Positions 17,811-26,858 of a stretch of 64,000 nt of DNA are shown here, piece after piece. How positions within the stretch are numbered: the stretch's first letter is position 1; the number at the start of each line of letters is the position of its first letter. Source of the stretch: CAMPKL01 sp963805925. GTDB taxonomy: Bacteria; Acidobacteriota; Terriglobia; Bryobacterales; UBA6623. The notes beneath the pieces are model-generated. The model was given only the letters and a program-made list of their open reading frames with translations, had not been told where the DNA came from and searched no databases. The translations under genes and the position numbers were made by a program. The stretch spans positions 62,001-126,000 of the forward strand of contig CAWDWB010000010.1 in NCBI GenBank assembly GCA_963805925.1. Reading direction: 5' to 3'.

Positions 17811-19199
17811 TCATCGGCCGCGACCCCAAAGAACAATTTTGACGGTCTGAAAAATGATGGCCATATCGAAGAGAAACGACACGTTCTTTAAGTAAAACAG
17901 ATCGTACTCCAGCTTGCGGATGGCGTCTTCTAGGTTGGAGCCGTAGGGGTAGCAAACTTGCGCCCAACCCGTAAGTCCAGGCCTCAGGGTATGGCGCTCG
18001 TCGTATAAGGGTTCTACCTGAAGTATCTGGTCGACGAATTCGGGGCGCTCGGGGCGGGGACCGATGAAGCTCATGTGCCCGCGAATCACGTTGATGAACT
18101 GCGGCAGTTCGTCCAGCCGGTACACCCGCAAGAATTTTCCGACGGAGGTAGTACGCGGATCGTCCTCTTGGGCAAACCTAGCGACGCCGTCGATTTCTGC
18201 ATCCTCTCGCATCGTCCGGAACTTAAGGACCTCGAACAGATGCCCGTTGAGCCCTACTCGGGTTTGACGGAAGAGGGCGGGGCCGGGTGAAGTCAGGCGC
18301 ACCACTGCTCCGACAACGAGCATGACCGGCAGGCTCAAGATGAGTCCGATTGTGCTGAGCGAGAGATCGGTCAACCTCTTGAAGGCCATCGCATAACCGC
18401 TCCTGGCGAAGCCCGTGGAGAAGACGAACCAGGGCGACTGGACGGTCTCAATAGAAATCTTGCCTGTGAAGGCGGCAAGCGCCGCATTGGCGTCTTCCAC
18501 TTGCACGCCGCGGGTGCGAAGCTTCAGCAAGGCGTTCAGCGGCAGGTTGCCCGAGAAGACATTGTCCGAGACCAACACCGTCTGCACGGAGTGCTTTCGA
18601 ACCACGTCCTCGATAGCTGACGCATCGCCCAGGAAGTCCCCCAATAGGTCGTCGGGTTTCGAGGAGCCCAAGAAGCCGACAACCTGCATGTTGAGGTCCG
18701 CTCGGAGACTGATTTCCTCAGCCACGCTGCGCGCTACCTGGTCCGTACCCAGAATGAGTACGGACCGTTTCGGCAGGGCTGTGCGCCAAGTCAGGTCCGC
18801 CAACCAGCGCAGAAAAATCGTCGACGCCAAGAGGAAGACCAGCGTCATGGCGAAGACGCTGCGTCCAATGCTGAGTTGTGGGGCGGCGTAGTAAATCGCC
18901 GCCAGGAAAAAGCAGCCAACCCCGGTAGCCTGAGTCAGTCGAAAGAACTGATCAGACGCTGAAAGCTGGTCCTGGGCGCGGTAAAGCTCGTTGTAGTAGG
19001 CGCACAGTTGAAAAACGGCGAGGATCGTCAGGCAGCGCAGGGTCAGGTCCGGCTGCTGGGTATAGAAGGCGAAGCTTTCAGGATCGGTCCAAAATCGGAG
19101 CTTGTACGCGAGTATGATCGATCCGACAATCGACAAAGCGTCTCCCGCGACCATGAAGACGGTCTTGCGGGAGACATATTGATCGAAAATCCGGAACAT
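17811..19199 (-). CDS. Exopolysaccharide polyprenyl glycosylphosphotransferase (EpsB/WbaP-like)
   Basis: 462 residues. The N-terminal half has several membrane helices and a CoA-binding-like region (VLILGTDQVARSVAEE); the C-terminal half is the bacterial sugar transferase domain (SPGPALFRQTRVGLNGHLFEVLKFRTM cited in part: LFRQTRVG, KFRTMREDAE, RRYRLDELPQ-like YRLDELPQFINVIRG, PGLTGWAQV). It loads the first sugar phosphate onto undecaprenyl phosphate. Its position one gene before the exosortase matches the PEP-CTERM-associated transferase EpsB. Confidence 0.93.
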   Translation of the reverse strand: MFRIFDQYVSRKTVFMVAGDALSIVGSIILAYKLRFWTDPESFAFYTQQPDLTLRCLTILAVFQLCAYYNELYRAQDQLSASDQFFRLTQATGVGCFFLAAIYYAAPQLSIGRSVFAMTLVFLLASTIFLRWLADLTWRTALPKRSVLILGTDQVARSVAEEISLRADLNMQVVGFLGSSKPDDLLGDFLGDASAIEDVVRKHSVQTVLVSDNVFSGNLPLNALLKLRTRGVQVEDANAALAAFTGKISIETVQSPWFVFSTGFARSGYAMAFKRLTDLSLSTIGLILSLPVMLVVGAVVRLTSPGPALFRQTRVGLNGHLFEVLKFRTMREDAEIDGVARFAQEDDPRTTSVGKFLRVYRLDELPQFINVIRGHMSFIGPRPERPEFVDQILQVEPLYDERHTLRPGLTGWAQVCYPYGSNLEDAIRKLEYDLFYLKNVSFLFDMAIIFQTVKIVLWGRGR

Positions 19200-19247
19200 T
19201 GCTCCGGGGCTTCGCCTCGGATGGAAGAGCAGGTTGGGCGGAGACGG

Positions 19248-21191
19248 CTATCTCTGCTCGACCGGCCTCCATACCAGAGACATCTGCACGCGATGCAGCG
19301 AAATGTTCGAAGCAATTCCGCTGTACGGGCTGATGTATGCGCCGTAGTAGTAGTCCGTGCGGAACGACGTGGACGGCGCCAGTCGGCGGCTGAAGCCGGC
19401 GCTGTACAAATCCGACGAGAAATTTCGGCCAAACTGCGATCCGGAGCCGAAGTCAGAGCGCGAAAACGCTATGCCGGCCGTTGCCCCCCAAGGGCTGAAG
19501 CGCGGCTGCCAGGCCCACATCAAGTCGGCCTGCGCCGTCGTCCGACTTCCAAAGCCCATCGGGTCGCCGACTTGTTTGCCGACGGACAGGTTGACGCTGT
19601 GCGCGCCGGTCGTGTAGCCCAACGATCCGTGGGCGGTCCAAGTCGTTGTATCCGTGAGGGCTGTGGAGGACCGGTTCTGATCGAATTGAATCATGCCAAC
19701 GCCCGCGCCAACCTGATAGTGCCAGTGACGAGAGATGGATTGGTCCAACGCAACGGTGGGGCTCTGCGCCACGCTGCGCACGTAGCTCGAATCGGCAAAC
19801 GAGGTGATATGCGTCAGCGAGACGCGGGTCCGAGACGAAAGCCGATAATCCGCCGAAGCATTGGCGTGGGTGAGTCTCGCGAAATTGAGGTAGCGCGAAC
19901 CGGCTGCCGCCTGTTGGAAGCTTCCAATCGACCGATTCACCGAGGAGCCTGCTCCGAAATTGAACGTCACCCTGCGCGAGTAGGCGTAGGACGCGTTAGT
20001 CCCAAATGATGCCGAAAAAACTCGGTTGAGTTCATACTCGGATCCCCCGGGGTCGTCAACGACCGGAGAGCCCGTCAGGATTGCCGCGAATTCGTCATTG
20101 CTGATCTCGCCGGCGAGAACTTTATTCATCAACTCGCCAAAGCTTGCTGGCGCCTCGACTTTGCGAATTACCGGGGAACGCCTCCAGAACCGCTCCAAAC
20201 CGGAGTTGCCGGCATTAGCGTTAGCGCGCAGCGATAGACGGGGGGTAAGGTCCCGCGAAGACGAGAAGGAGAAACGGTGATCCGTCGTCGACCACTCCGG
20301 AATTCGGCTCCGTTGAATATGTGACGGCGTGTAGCTTAACTGGGTCAGGCTGCGACGGCCCTGGTGACTGTACGAAATGATTGCACTCGCTCCCAGGTCG
20401 TAGTCCGCTCCCAAGTCTTGACCGCCCAAGCCATAGCCGCCGCCTCCGGCGAAACCGCGAGGCAGGCTGTTGGAGGAATATCCTCCGAAGATTGTGGCGC
20501 TTTCCAATCGAAGGCCGGGGACGATCGAGAGCACTTCGGCTGCTTGGGAGAACCCCGGATCGAACTGTCCGGGGTTGGCCGGAGTGAATCGCGAGGAACT
20601 CAAAGAATTGCTGATGGACGCGTTAGGATTGGTCGAAGTCAGTGCACCGGCAGCGGCAGCCCGGCTAATGGCGCTCGAGAACGAGGCGCGGCGGCGCGGA
20701 CTCGACGCATCGGCTTCATCCTGATCACGCGTGAAAGCGCGCAGCGACCGGCCGACGATGGCGGTTTCTTCTTCCTTATTCGCCTCCGCAGCTTCGCTCT
20801 GACGGGCTTCGGCCTCGCCTCGGTGAGGCGCTACGCTGGTTTCAGGCGTCGTGGGGAATGTACGGAGCCCTACCGCCCGATTCGATTCTCCGCCCAACTC
20901 CTGCGCAAGCAGCACTCTGGCCGTATCGCTCTGGGCGGCCGAGAAAGCCGATACCGACATCGACAGCTCCGGACCGGAAGTCGTCTGACTGTTGATAGCT
21001 GTCGCTGTTTCTCGCTCGGCTGCGATGGGCGTCAATAGATTGGCGCGCGCGGCATCCGATTCAAGAGGTTCCGCCGACAGAATCGAAGCCCCGGCGATAA
21101 GAGATATCGCCAGAACCGATCCTTGGGCGACGCGACTCGCCCTCCCCCAACCGCTTTGCGGTTTCCGTAATGTTTCGGCTCTTTTTGCCAT
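19248..21191 (-). CDS. Outer-membrane beta-barrel protein of the exosortase locus
   Basis: 647 residues from the ATG at 21191 (GGGAG nine bases upstream); a TTG at 21215 would add eight. A signal peptide (VAQGSVLAISLIAGASILSA) precedes a low-complexity Ser/Ala/Glu-rich region to about residue 210, then alternating amphipathic strands rich in aromatic and small residues, ending in the strand MSLVWRPV. This resembles the PEP-CTERM-associated outer-membrane beta-barrel proteins, but similarity is structural rather than by motif. Likely a porin-type component of polysaccharide secretion. It begins the minus-strand run barrel-transferase-exosortase-EpsI. Confidence 0.75.
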   Translation of the reverse strand: MAKRAETLRKPQSGWGRASRVAQGSVLAISLIAGASILSAEPLESDAARANLLTPIAAERETATAINSQTTSGPELSMSVSAFSAAQSDTARVLLAQELGGESNRAVGLRTFPTTPETSVAPHRGEAEARQSEAAEANKEEETAIVGRSLRAFTRDQDEADASSPRRRASFSSAISRAAAAGALTSTNPNASISNSLSSSRFTPANPGQFDPGFSQAAEVLSIVPGLRLESATIFGGYSSNSLPRGFAGGGGYGLGGQDLGADYDLGASAIISYSHQGRRSLTQLSYTPSHIQRSRIPEWSTTDHRFSFSSSRDLTPRLSLRANANAGNSGLERFWRRSPVIRKVEAPASFGELMNKVLAGEISNDEFAAILTGSPVVDDPGGSEYELNRVFSASFGTNASYAYSRRVTFNFGAGSSVNRSIGSFQQAAAGSRYLNFARLTHANASADYRLSSRTRVSLTHITSFADSSYVRSVAQSPTVALDQSISRHWHYQVGAGVGMIQFDQNRSSTALTDTTTWTAHGSLGYTTGAHSVNLSVGKQVGDPMGFGSRTTAQADLMWAWQPRFSPWGATAGIAFSRSDFGSGSQFGRNFSSDLYSAGFSRRLAPSTSFRTDYYYGAYISPYSGIASNISLHRVQMSLVWRPVEQR

Positions 21192-21629
21192 GAATAAGGA
21201 CTCCCGCTCTCTCAACTAAACAACATCAACGGAAGGGGGGAACCGTGTCTGTTGCCTTAGCTGAGTCCTGAACTCTACCGAGAATGAACGGGAATAGTTA
21301 GTCTCTACTCCTGTTCCTCCCATCTCGACTTGCCGCGAGTATATCACGCGTTGGGCTTGTCTGCGAGGGTTTTCACCTTGATTCGACTAGATGAAACACC
21401 CTTCGGTTCCTTGGTTCTATGAGCGCTTAGTACTAATGGTCTAGGTGAGCAGGTAAGTTGGTTCAGGGGTACCAGCGCAAGGTAGTCAGTACCAAGGTCG
21501 GGTTGCCGGATTGGCGTCTCTAGCCGATAATCAGCAGACAGGAGCGACGCGTGTGACGCTAGGCCGGGTTCGGTCAATTCTTGACCAAACGCCCGGACTC
21601 CGCAGGCTGCTCACATCACAGGTTTCAAA
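21192..21629. other. Divergent promoter region inside the exosortase locus
   Basis: 438 bp between the divergently read barrel gene and wzz-like gene. No convincing ORF, RNA or clear sigma-70 or sigma-54 promoter could be recognised by eye. It must hold the promoters of both exopolysaccharide runs. Confidence 0.5.
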
Positions 21630-23306
21630 ATGAACGAAGAGGTCCAATTTAGACGCCCCGAGCTTATGCCGCTTTCGATCTTGCGGGCGGTTTGGAAGCG
21701 GAAGCTCGCGATCCTAGCGATATTCCTTCTATTGACGGTAGTCTCGGTCACCGGCGTCATGTTGCTTCCGCCCGAGTATAGCGCCGGCGCCCTCATTCTC
21801 ATCGAGCAGCAGCGCATCCCCGAGCGGTTTGTGGCCGCCACGGTGAATGAGGGCCTCGACAGTCGCCTGAACCGCATTAACAACCAGGTGCAGGCTTACG
21901 ACGTGCTCGCGCGTATTATTGAGGAGTTTAATCTCTACCCGGAAGATAGGGCTGAGATGGCCGAAGAAGAAGTCGTCGAAGAAATGAGGGAGCACATCTC
22001 CGTGGACCTGGTCGCCGGTCTCACCGCCAACCGCGGTAACACGACGGCGTTTCGAGTCTCTTTCCGCGACTCTCGCCCCGACCACGTCGCCCAAGTCGCC
22101 AACCGCTTGGCCAACACCTTTGTCGACGAAAATAAGAGGTCGCGCACTATCGCCGCGGAAGGTACCGCGAGTTTCATCGATACGCAGATTCAGGATGCCC
22201 AGAATAGCCTGAGTCGAGCCGAGGAAAAATTAACGAAGATTCGGCAACAGTACATGGGAGAACTGCCGGAACAGGAAGGCGCCGTGGTGGCCGAAATTTC
22301 TCGCCGCCAGGTTGAGTACCAAGCCGCCGAAGCAGAGGTGGCCCGGACGCACCAAAGCAAAATGTTCCTGGAGAATAGTCTGGAAGCCGCCATCGCCGCC
22401 TCGGAGATCGCCCAGCGCGGCGTCGCCGAGCAAGCGGAGAGCCAACCGGATGCCGGAGCAGGGCAAGCGCCGAACGCGTTGCGTGCGCAGCTAGCTCAGG
22501 CGACGGCTAACTTTGAGAATCTCAAATCTCGATACAGCGAGACGCATCCCGATGTCGTTCGCGCTCAGTCTTACGTCGAGGAGTTGCGCTCGTCGCTCGC
22601 CAAAGCCGAGGCCGAAGCGCAAAAAACCAATGACGAGCAGCCTGTCGATAGTTCGGGGACGCTTTCGGCCCAAAACGCCGCGGTCATGTTGCAAGCCGAG
22701 ACTCGCGTCAAGCAGCTGCGCACGCAGCTCGTGGTCGCCGACCAGACGATCAAGAACGCCGAGGCCCGGCGCGAAGCGGCCAGCGCCGCTTTCGCCGCCG
22801 CGTCCGCCAAAATGAGCCGGATTCCCATCCACCAACAAGATTTGGTCGGCGCCCAGCGCGAGTATGACACCGCGCTCGCCCGCTGGACGGAGCTTTCCAG
22901 CAAGAGCTTCGATGCCAATTTGGCCCAGACCATGGAAGAGCGCGAGAGTTCCGAGCGCCTCACGGTCATTGACTTCGCACGCGTTCCCTCCAAGCCTATC
23001 TGGCCTCCTCGAGAGGCGTTCGCCGGCGGTGCGGCATTGGGTTCACTGGCCTTGGCCTGTGTCTTGGGCTTCGTGTTGGAGTTGAAGAAAAATGTCGTGC
23101 TAGGTGAGTGGGAAATGCCTGTTGACGTGCCCGTTTTGGGGCGTATCCCGGTCATCGTGCCTGACGGCGACGCCACCGACGCAAACAACTTGGGTCGCAC
23201 TGGCCTAGGCGTTCGCAAGCGCACCCTGTTAGCGTCGTCGGTTCTGCTGTCTCTGGCGGCCATGGCTGTAGCGACAAGCTTGTATTTCGGTTGGATCTCG
23301 TTCTAG
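21630..23306 (+). CDS. Chain-length determinant protein (Wzz/GNVR type)
   Basis: 558 residues. Membrane helix 1 (about 29-47, LAILAIFLLLTVVSVTG), a periplasmic coiled-coil region of about 400 residues with the typical RxExxQDAQNSLSRAEEKL and RIPIHQQDLVGAQREYD (GNVR-like) blocks, membrane helix 2 (ALGSLALACVLGFVLEL) and, unusually, a third C-terminal hydrophobic helix (VLLSLAAMAVATSLYFG). It controls polymer length and partners with the CpsD-like kinase immediately downstream. Confidence 0.92.
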   Translation: MNEEVQFRRPELMPLSILRAVWKRKLAILAIFLLLTVVSVTGVMLLPPEYSAGALILIEQQRIPERFVAATVNEGLDSRLNRINNQVQAYDVLARIIEEFNLYPEDRAEMAEEEVVEEMREHISVDLVAGLTANRGNTTAFRVSFRDSRPDHVAQVANRLANTFVDENKRSRTIAAEGTASFIDTQIQDAQNSLSRAEEKLTKIRQQYMGELPEQEGAVVAEISRRQVEYQAAEAEVARTHQSKMFLENSLEAAIAASEIAQRGVAEQAESQPDAGAGQAPNALRAQLAQATANFENLKSRYSETHPDVVRAQSYVEELRSSLAKAEAEAQKTNDEQPVDSSGTLSAQNAAVMLQAETRVKQLRTQLVVADQTIKNAEARREAASAAFAAASAKMSRIPIHQQDLVGAQREYDTALARWTELSSKSFDANLAQTMEERESSERLTVIDFARVPSKPIWPPREAFAGGAALGSLALACVLGFVLELKKNVVLGEWEMPVDVPVLGRIPVIVPDGDATDANNLGRTGLGVRKRTLLASSVLLSLAAMAVATSLYFGWISF

Positions 23307-23342
23307 CGCATCGATTCGATTAGGGAAGGGAAGACACGAGCC

Positions 23343-24242
23343 ATGGAAAGAGAATTCAGCGAGTCGGCTAGCCAACGGCTTAGAGACTTTCAAGGAGCGG
23401 CGCCGGCGAAGATTTCGCCGCTCGCCCACGACCCGGTCAACGAGCCGTTCGAGGTCGTCTACCCCGCTGATCTCCAGGTCGGGGCGCTGCACGAGCTGGA
23501 ATCGATTCGCGTCAATATCAAGGAAGGCGCTCCCCTGCTGCCCTTCGGCGGAGAAAGTTCCCACGCCGCCGAGCAGTACCGGATCATACGCACCAAGATT
23601 CTGCAGCACGGTTCCCGTCCGCGGTCGTTGGTCATGACCAGCGCCGAGTCCGGCGACGGCAAGAGCGTCACTTCGGTCAATCTGGCGGGCGTCCTCGCGC
23701 TGAACCCCGATTTCAACGTCGTCTTGATGGATGGCGACCTGCACCGTTCCAGCCTAGCCCGCTATTTCGGCGTGGATACGAGCCCCGGACTTGCGGAGGT
23801 CATTACGGGAAACGCGACGCTGAAGGAATCGATCCGCCGTATTGAACCCTTCCCAAATCTGTTTTTCCTTCCGGGCGGCAAGTCGCAGACAGGTCCGGCT
23901 GACCTGTTCAATACCAGCCGCTGGCAGGAAGTCGCCGCCGCCATCAAGGATCAGTTCACCTTCTTCGTCATCGACGCTCCGCCCGCTGGCGTTTTCGCGG
24001 ATTTCGATTTGATTCAGGCGCAAGTCGACGGCGTGGTGCTCGTGGTTCGCGAAGATCACACGAACCGAATGCTGTGGATGCGCGCCATCCAGAACATCCC
24101 CTCCGAGAAGATGATTGGGCGTCATCATGAACTGCGTCCAACCGTGGTTCCTGGGCAAGAGCTTCGGCTACTACCAGTACTACTACTATTCGAAATACTA
24201 CACGGGCCAGGCCTAACGGCCTTGCCGCCGTCATGGTGGTAG
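23343..24242 (+). CDS. CpsD-like tyrosine autokinase with a C-terminal frameshift
   Basis: As read, 299 residues. The ParA/MinD-type kinase core is intact: Walker A SAESGDGKSVTS, a DGDLHR Walker A' variant, and Walker B FVIDAPPA. After EKMIG the reading frame turns basic and hydrophobic and ends at 24242. In the +1 frame, from 24118 to the TAA at 24214-24216, the expected end appears: VIMNCVQPWFLGKSF followed by GYYQYYYYSKYY, a tyrosine cluster typical of bacterial tyrosine kinases. One extra G in GGG (24117-24119) explains the switch. Either an error in the sequence or a real loss of the phosphorylated tail. Partner of the Wzz protein upstream. Confidence 0.88.
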   Translation: MEREFSESASQRLRDFQGAAPAKISPLAHDPVNEPFEVVYPADLQVGALHELESIRVNIKEGAPLLPFGGESSHAAEQYRIIRTKILQHGSRPRSLVMTSAESGDGKSVTSVNLAGVLALNPDFNVVLMDGDLHRSSLARYFGVDTSPGLAEVITGNATLKESIRRIEPFPNLFFLPGGKSQTGPADLFNTSRWQEVAAAIKDQFTFFVIDAPPAGVFADFDLIQAQVDGVVLVVREDHTNRMLWMRAIQNIPSEKMIGRHHELRPTVVPGQELRLLPVLLLFEILHGPGLTALPPSWW

Positions 24243-24325
24243 GGAACTGGACGCCGGCGGCTTAGAGGGATAGGCTAATAGCCATCTTCGACCGCCGATG
24301 GCAAAATTGTTCCGGGTAGATCGCT

Positions 24326-25129
24326 ATGACTATTGCCGCACGCTTCATTCCCACAGTCTTGACCCTGGCATTGGGGTTCTCGCTCAGCGTCGACCAGGCT
24401 AGAGCCCAGGCGATGGTCAGCTATGGCCACGGCGTCGCTAAGGCGGCCGGCGCCGGCGCCGCCGTGGGCGGCGGAATCGGCGGAGTCTTGACAGGCTTGG
24501 GTAATCCGCTTTCCAACGCTGCCGATCGTCGCGGCGGCTCAACCAAGCGAAGTGCGACCGCCCGACGGCAGACGGTGCCCGCTCGACGCGGAGCCGTCGC
24601 CTGGGACGTGCCGCACCAGGGATTTGGAGCGCCGGCGCCGCTGCCCCTCGTCGGCGGCGTTCAGGCTAGCGGAGCAACCGCGTCGGACTGGCAGCCGACG
24701 CTGTTGGAGCCCTCCCAGAACCTGGCCGTCATTTCCGCAAGCTGGGGAGGCCCCAGCCCGGCGGAGTCGGAAGACTCCGGTGAAGTCGTCCCGTCCGAAG
24801 AGTTGCCTGCTGATAGCCAGGTCGAAACCACAGAGAAGACGAAGCAGAATCTGCCGATTGTCTTACGATCATCGGGGCAAGGCGGCGCCTCTGGCAGCAA
24901 GTCGTCTGCCCAACAGACGGGCGCCGTTGCCCCCGCCGCCCTCCCTGAGGGCGTTGCCGTGGGCGTGTCCGTTGAAGAACTCCTAAAGAAGCTCGGCCGG
25001 CCCTACTTGTCCTTCCGCGGGGTTGCCGGAGAAGGCTATACCGATCAGTACGTCTTCCAGTTGCCGGACGGCGGACACCTGGTGGTTTACGTCCTGGATG
25101 GAGTGGTGTCGCACCTCGCTGTCGGCTGA
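24326..25129 (+). CDS. Exported protein of unknown function, exosortase locus
   Basis: 267 residues with a signal peptide (TVLTLALGFSLSVDQARAQA). The middle is Gly/Ala- then Pro/Ser-rich and probably unstructured. The last ~60 residues form a small domain (VSVEELLKKLGRPYLS ... YVFQLPDGGHLVVYVLDG) reminiscent of SmpA/BamE- or BLIP-like repeats, which couple a G.t..el...lG.P helix with a beta sheet. No confident family. Downstream of the kinase gene, it may be an accessory of polysaccharide export. Confidence 0.7.
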   Translation: MTIAARFIPTVLTLALGFSLSVDQARAQAMVSYGHGVAKAAGAGAAVGGGIGGVLTGLGNPLSNAADRRGGSTKRSATARRQTVPARRGAVAWDVPHQGFGAPAPLPLVGGVQASGATASDWQPTLLEPSQNLAVISASWGGPSPAESEDSGEVVPSEELPADSQVETTEKTKQNLPIVLRSSGQGGASGSKSSAQQTGAVAPAALPEGVAVGVSVEELLKKLGRPYLSFRGVAGEGYTDQYVFQLPDGGHLVVYVLDGVVSHLAVG

Positions 25130-25175
25130 CCTTGGCGCCGCCGTTTTCCTTGTTTGCGCATGCTAGTCTAGGTCG

Positions 25176-26849
25176 ATGGCGATCGGGCCGCCGGCCGAGT
25201 TGACCTCGCCGGACGGGTCACGTCCCGGCGACGAGCACTCCCGCGTCGTCCGCTCCGCGGGCGTTGTCGGAGCCGCAGTATTCCTCAGCCGCATCACCGG
25301 TCTCATCAGAGAAGTCGTTTTCGCGAACTTCTTCGGCGCCAGCTTCGTTTACGACGCCTTTTTGGCGGCCTTTCGCATCCCCAACCTCTTCCGCGATCTG
25401 TTGGGAGAAGGCGCACTCTCCGCCGCCTTTGTTTCGGTCTTCTCGCAAGAACTGGAGACTAAAGGCGAGCGCGACGCCCTGCGTCTCTACAATCTGCTGA
25501 CAACCGTTCTCGTCCCCGTGGTTGGACTCGTCTGCCTGGTCTTGATCGTCTTCATGCCGGCGATCGTGGACCTCATGGCCCCCGGTTTTGCCCAGACCCC
25601 TGGCAAGCGCGAACTGACCATCTTGATGGGGCGCATCATGGCCCCGTTCCTGTTGTTCATCGCCCTAGCCGCGCAGGCCATGGGCGCACTGAACGCCAAG
25701 GGCCGTTTCGGAGTTCCCGCCGCCGCCTCAGCCAGCTTTAATGTTGTGTCCGTCGTCTCCGGCTTGGCGATCGGTTATTGGGCGGGCCCTGCTCTCGATT
25801 TTGAGCCCATCGTAGGCATGGCTTGCGGAGCGCTGCTGGGCGGAATGGCGCAATACGCGGTCCAGATTCCTAGCCTCAGAGCCGTTGGCTTGCCCTTCGC
25901 CCTGGCCTTCGATCTCCACAACCCGGCCCTGCGTAAAGTGTTGCGATTGATGCTTCCGGCTGTCGTCGGCGCGGCTGCCGTGCAGGTCAATGTCGTGGTC
26001 AATACGAACTTCGCTTCACAACTCGTCGACGCGGCGGGTAACGTCCTCGATGGACCGGTTTCCTGGCTCGGATACGCATTTCGATTCATGCAGCTTCCTC
26101 TCGGATTGTTCGGCGTGGCTATCGCCTCGGCGACCTTGCCGGCCATCTCTCGCAGCGCCGCGGCGGGCCGCATGGATGAGTTTCGAGATACGCTCTCGCG
26201 CTCTTTGGGCTTGGTTTTTCTGCTCACCGGTCCCGCCGCTGTAGGCCTCATCGTTCTGCGCGTACCCATCGTCGGGCTGATTTACGAACGAGGCCAGTTC
26301 ACCGCTTACGACACGCAGCAGACGGCCTCCGCCTTGGCCTATTACTGCGTCGGGCTTGCCGCTTACGCCGCCGTCAAAGTGTTGACGCCCGCTTACTACG
26401 CGCTGGAGGACGTGCGCATCCCGATGCTGGTCGCGGCCCTTTCCATCGCGCTCAACTATGGCCTCAACTGGACATTTATCCACGTCCTCGACTGGGGGCA
26501 CGCCGGCTTGGCGTTCTCGACATCGCTGGTGGCAGCGCTCAACTTCGTCCTGCTCTTTTGGTTTATGCGTGTCAAAACGAACGGACTCCAAGGCCGCCGA
26601 TTAGCCAAGAGTTTGGTCCGGATCGCCGCCGCAACCACAGGTATGGGAGCGGCGTGTTGGGCGGTCTCCGAGGGCCTTGTGAACGCCCTAGGTATAGGCT
26701 TCTGGGCCCGTTTGGCAACGGTTGGACTCTCGGTCGCGGTCGGCGTCGGCGTGCTCTATGGGCTCTGCATCGCGCTGAAGGTGCCGGAGTTGGAAGCGGC
26801 CAAACACGCGGTGCTCTCCCGGGTCATTCGTACCGGTCGTCGAGCGTAG
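25176..26849 (+). CDS. murJ: Lipid II flippase MurJ
   Basis: 557 residues, about 14 membrane helices. N-terminal family features VFLSRITGLIREVVFANFFG and DAFLAAFRIPNLFRDLLGEGALSAAF are unmistakable (quoted in pieces: SRITGLIREV, RIPNLFRDLLGEGA). It flips lipid II across the inner membrane for peptidoglycan synthesis. Starts 47 bp after the exosortase-locus gene and may be read with the zinc-ribbon gene downstream (10-bp gap). Confidence 0.96.
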   Translation: MAIGPPAELTSPDGSRPGDEHSRVVRSAGVVGAAVFLSRITGLIREVVFANFFGASFVYDAFLAAFRIPNLFRDLLGEGALSAAFVSVFSQELETKGERDALRLYNLLTTVLVPVVGLVCLVLIVFMPAIVDLMAPGFAQTPGKRELTILMGRIMAPFLLFIALAAQAMGALNAKGRFGVPAAASASFNVVSVVSGLAIGYWAGPALDFEPIVGMACGALLGGMAQYAVQIPSLRAVGLPFALAFDLHNPALRKVLRLMLPAVVGAAAVQVNVVVNTNFASQLVDAAGNVLDGPVSWLGYAFRFMQLPLGLFGVAIASATLPAISRSAAAGRMDEFRDTLSRSLGLVFLLTGPAAVGLIVLRVPIVGLIYERGQFTAYDTQQTASALAYYCVGLAAYAAVKVLTPAYYALEDVRIPMLVAALSIALNYGLNWTFIHVLDWGHAGLAFSTSLVAALNFVLLFWFMRVKTNGLQGRRLAKSLVRIAAATTGMGAACWAVSEGLVNALGIGFWARLATVGLSVAVGVGVLYGLCIALKVPELEAAKHAVLSRVIRTGRRA

Positions 26850-26858
26850 CGTGTTAGA

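Noticed and set aside
19008..20009. A 333-codon plus-strand ORF opposite the outer-membrane barrel gene.
   Set aside because: Arg-rich antisense shadow with no ribosome site and no family; the barrel gene explains the DNA.
24110..24242. Programmed +1 frameshifting to make the CpsD tail.
   Set aside because: No slippery codon, stop-codon pause or downstream stem of a known +1 type is visible; a simple one-base insertion is enough.
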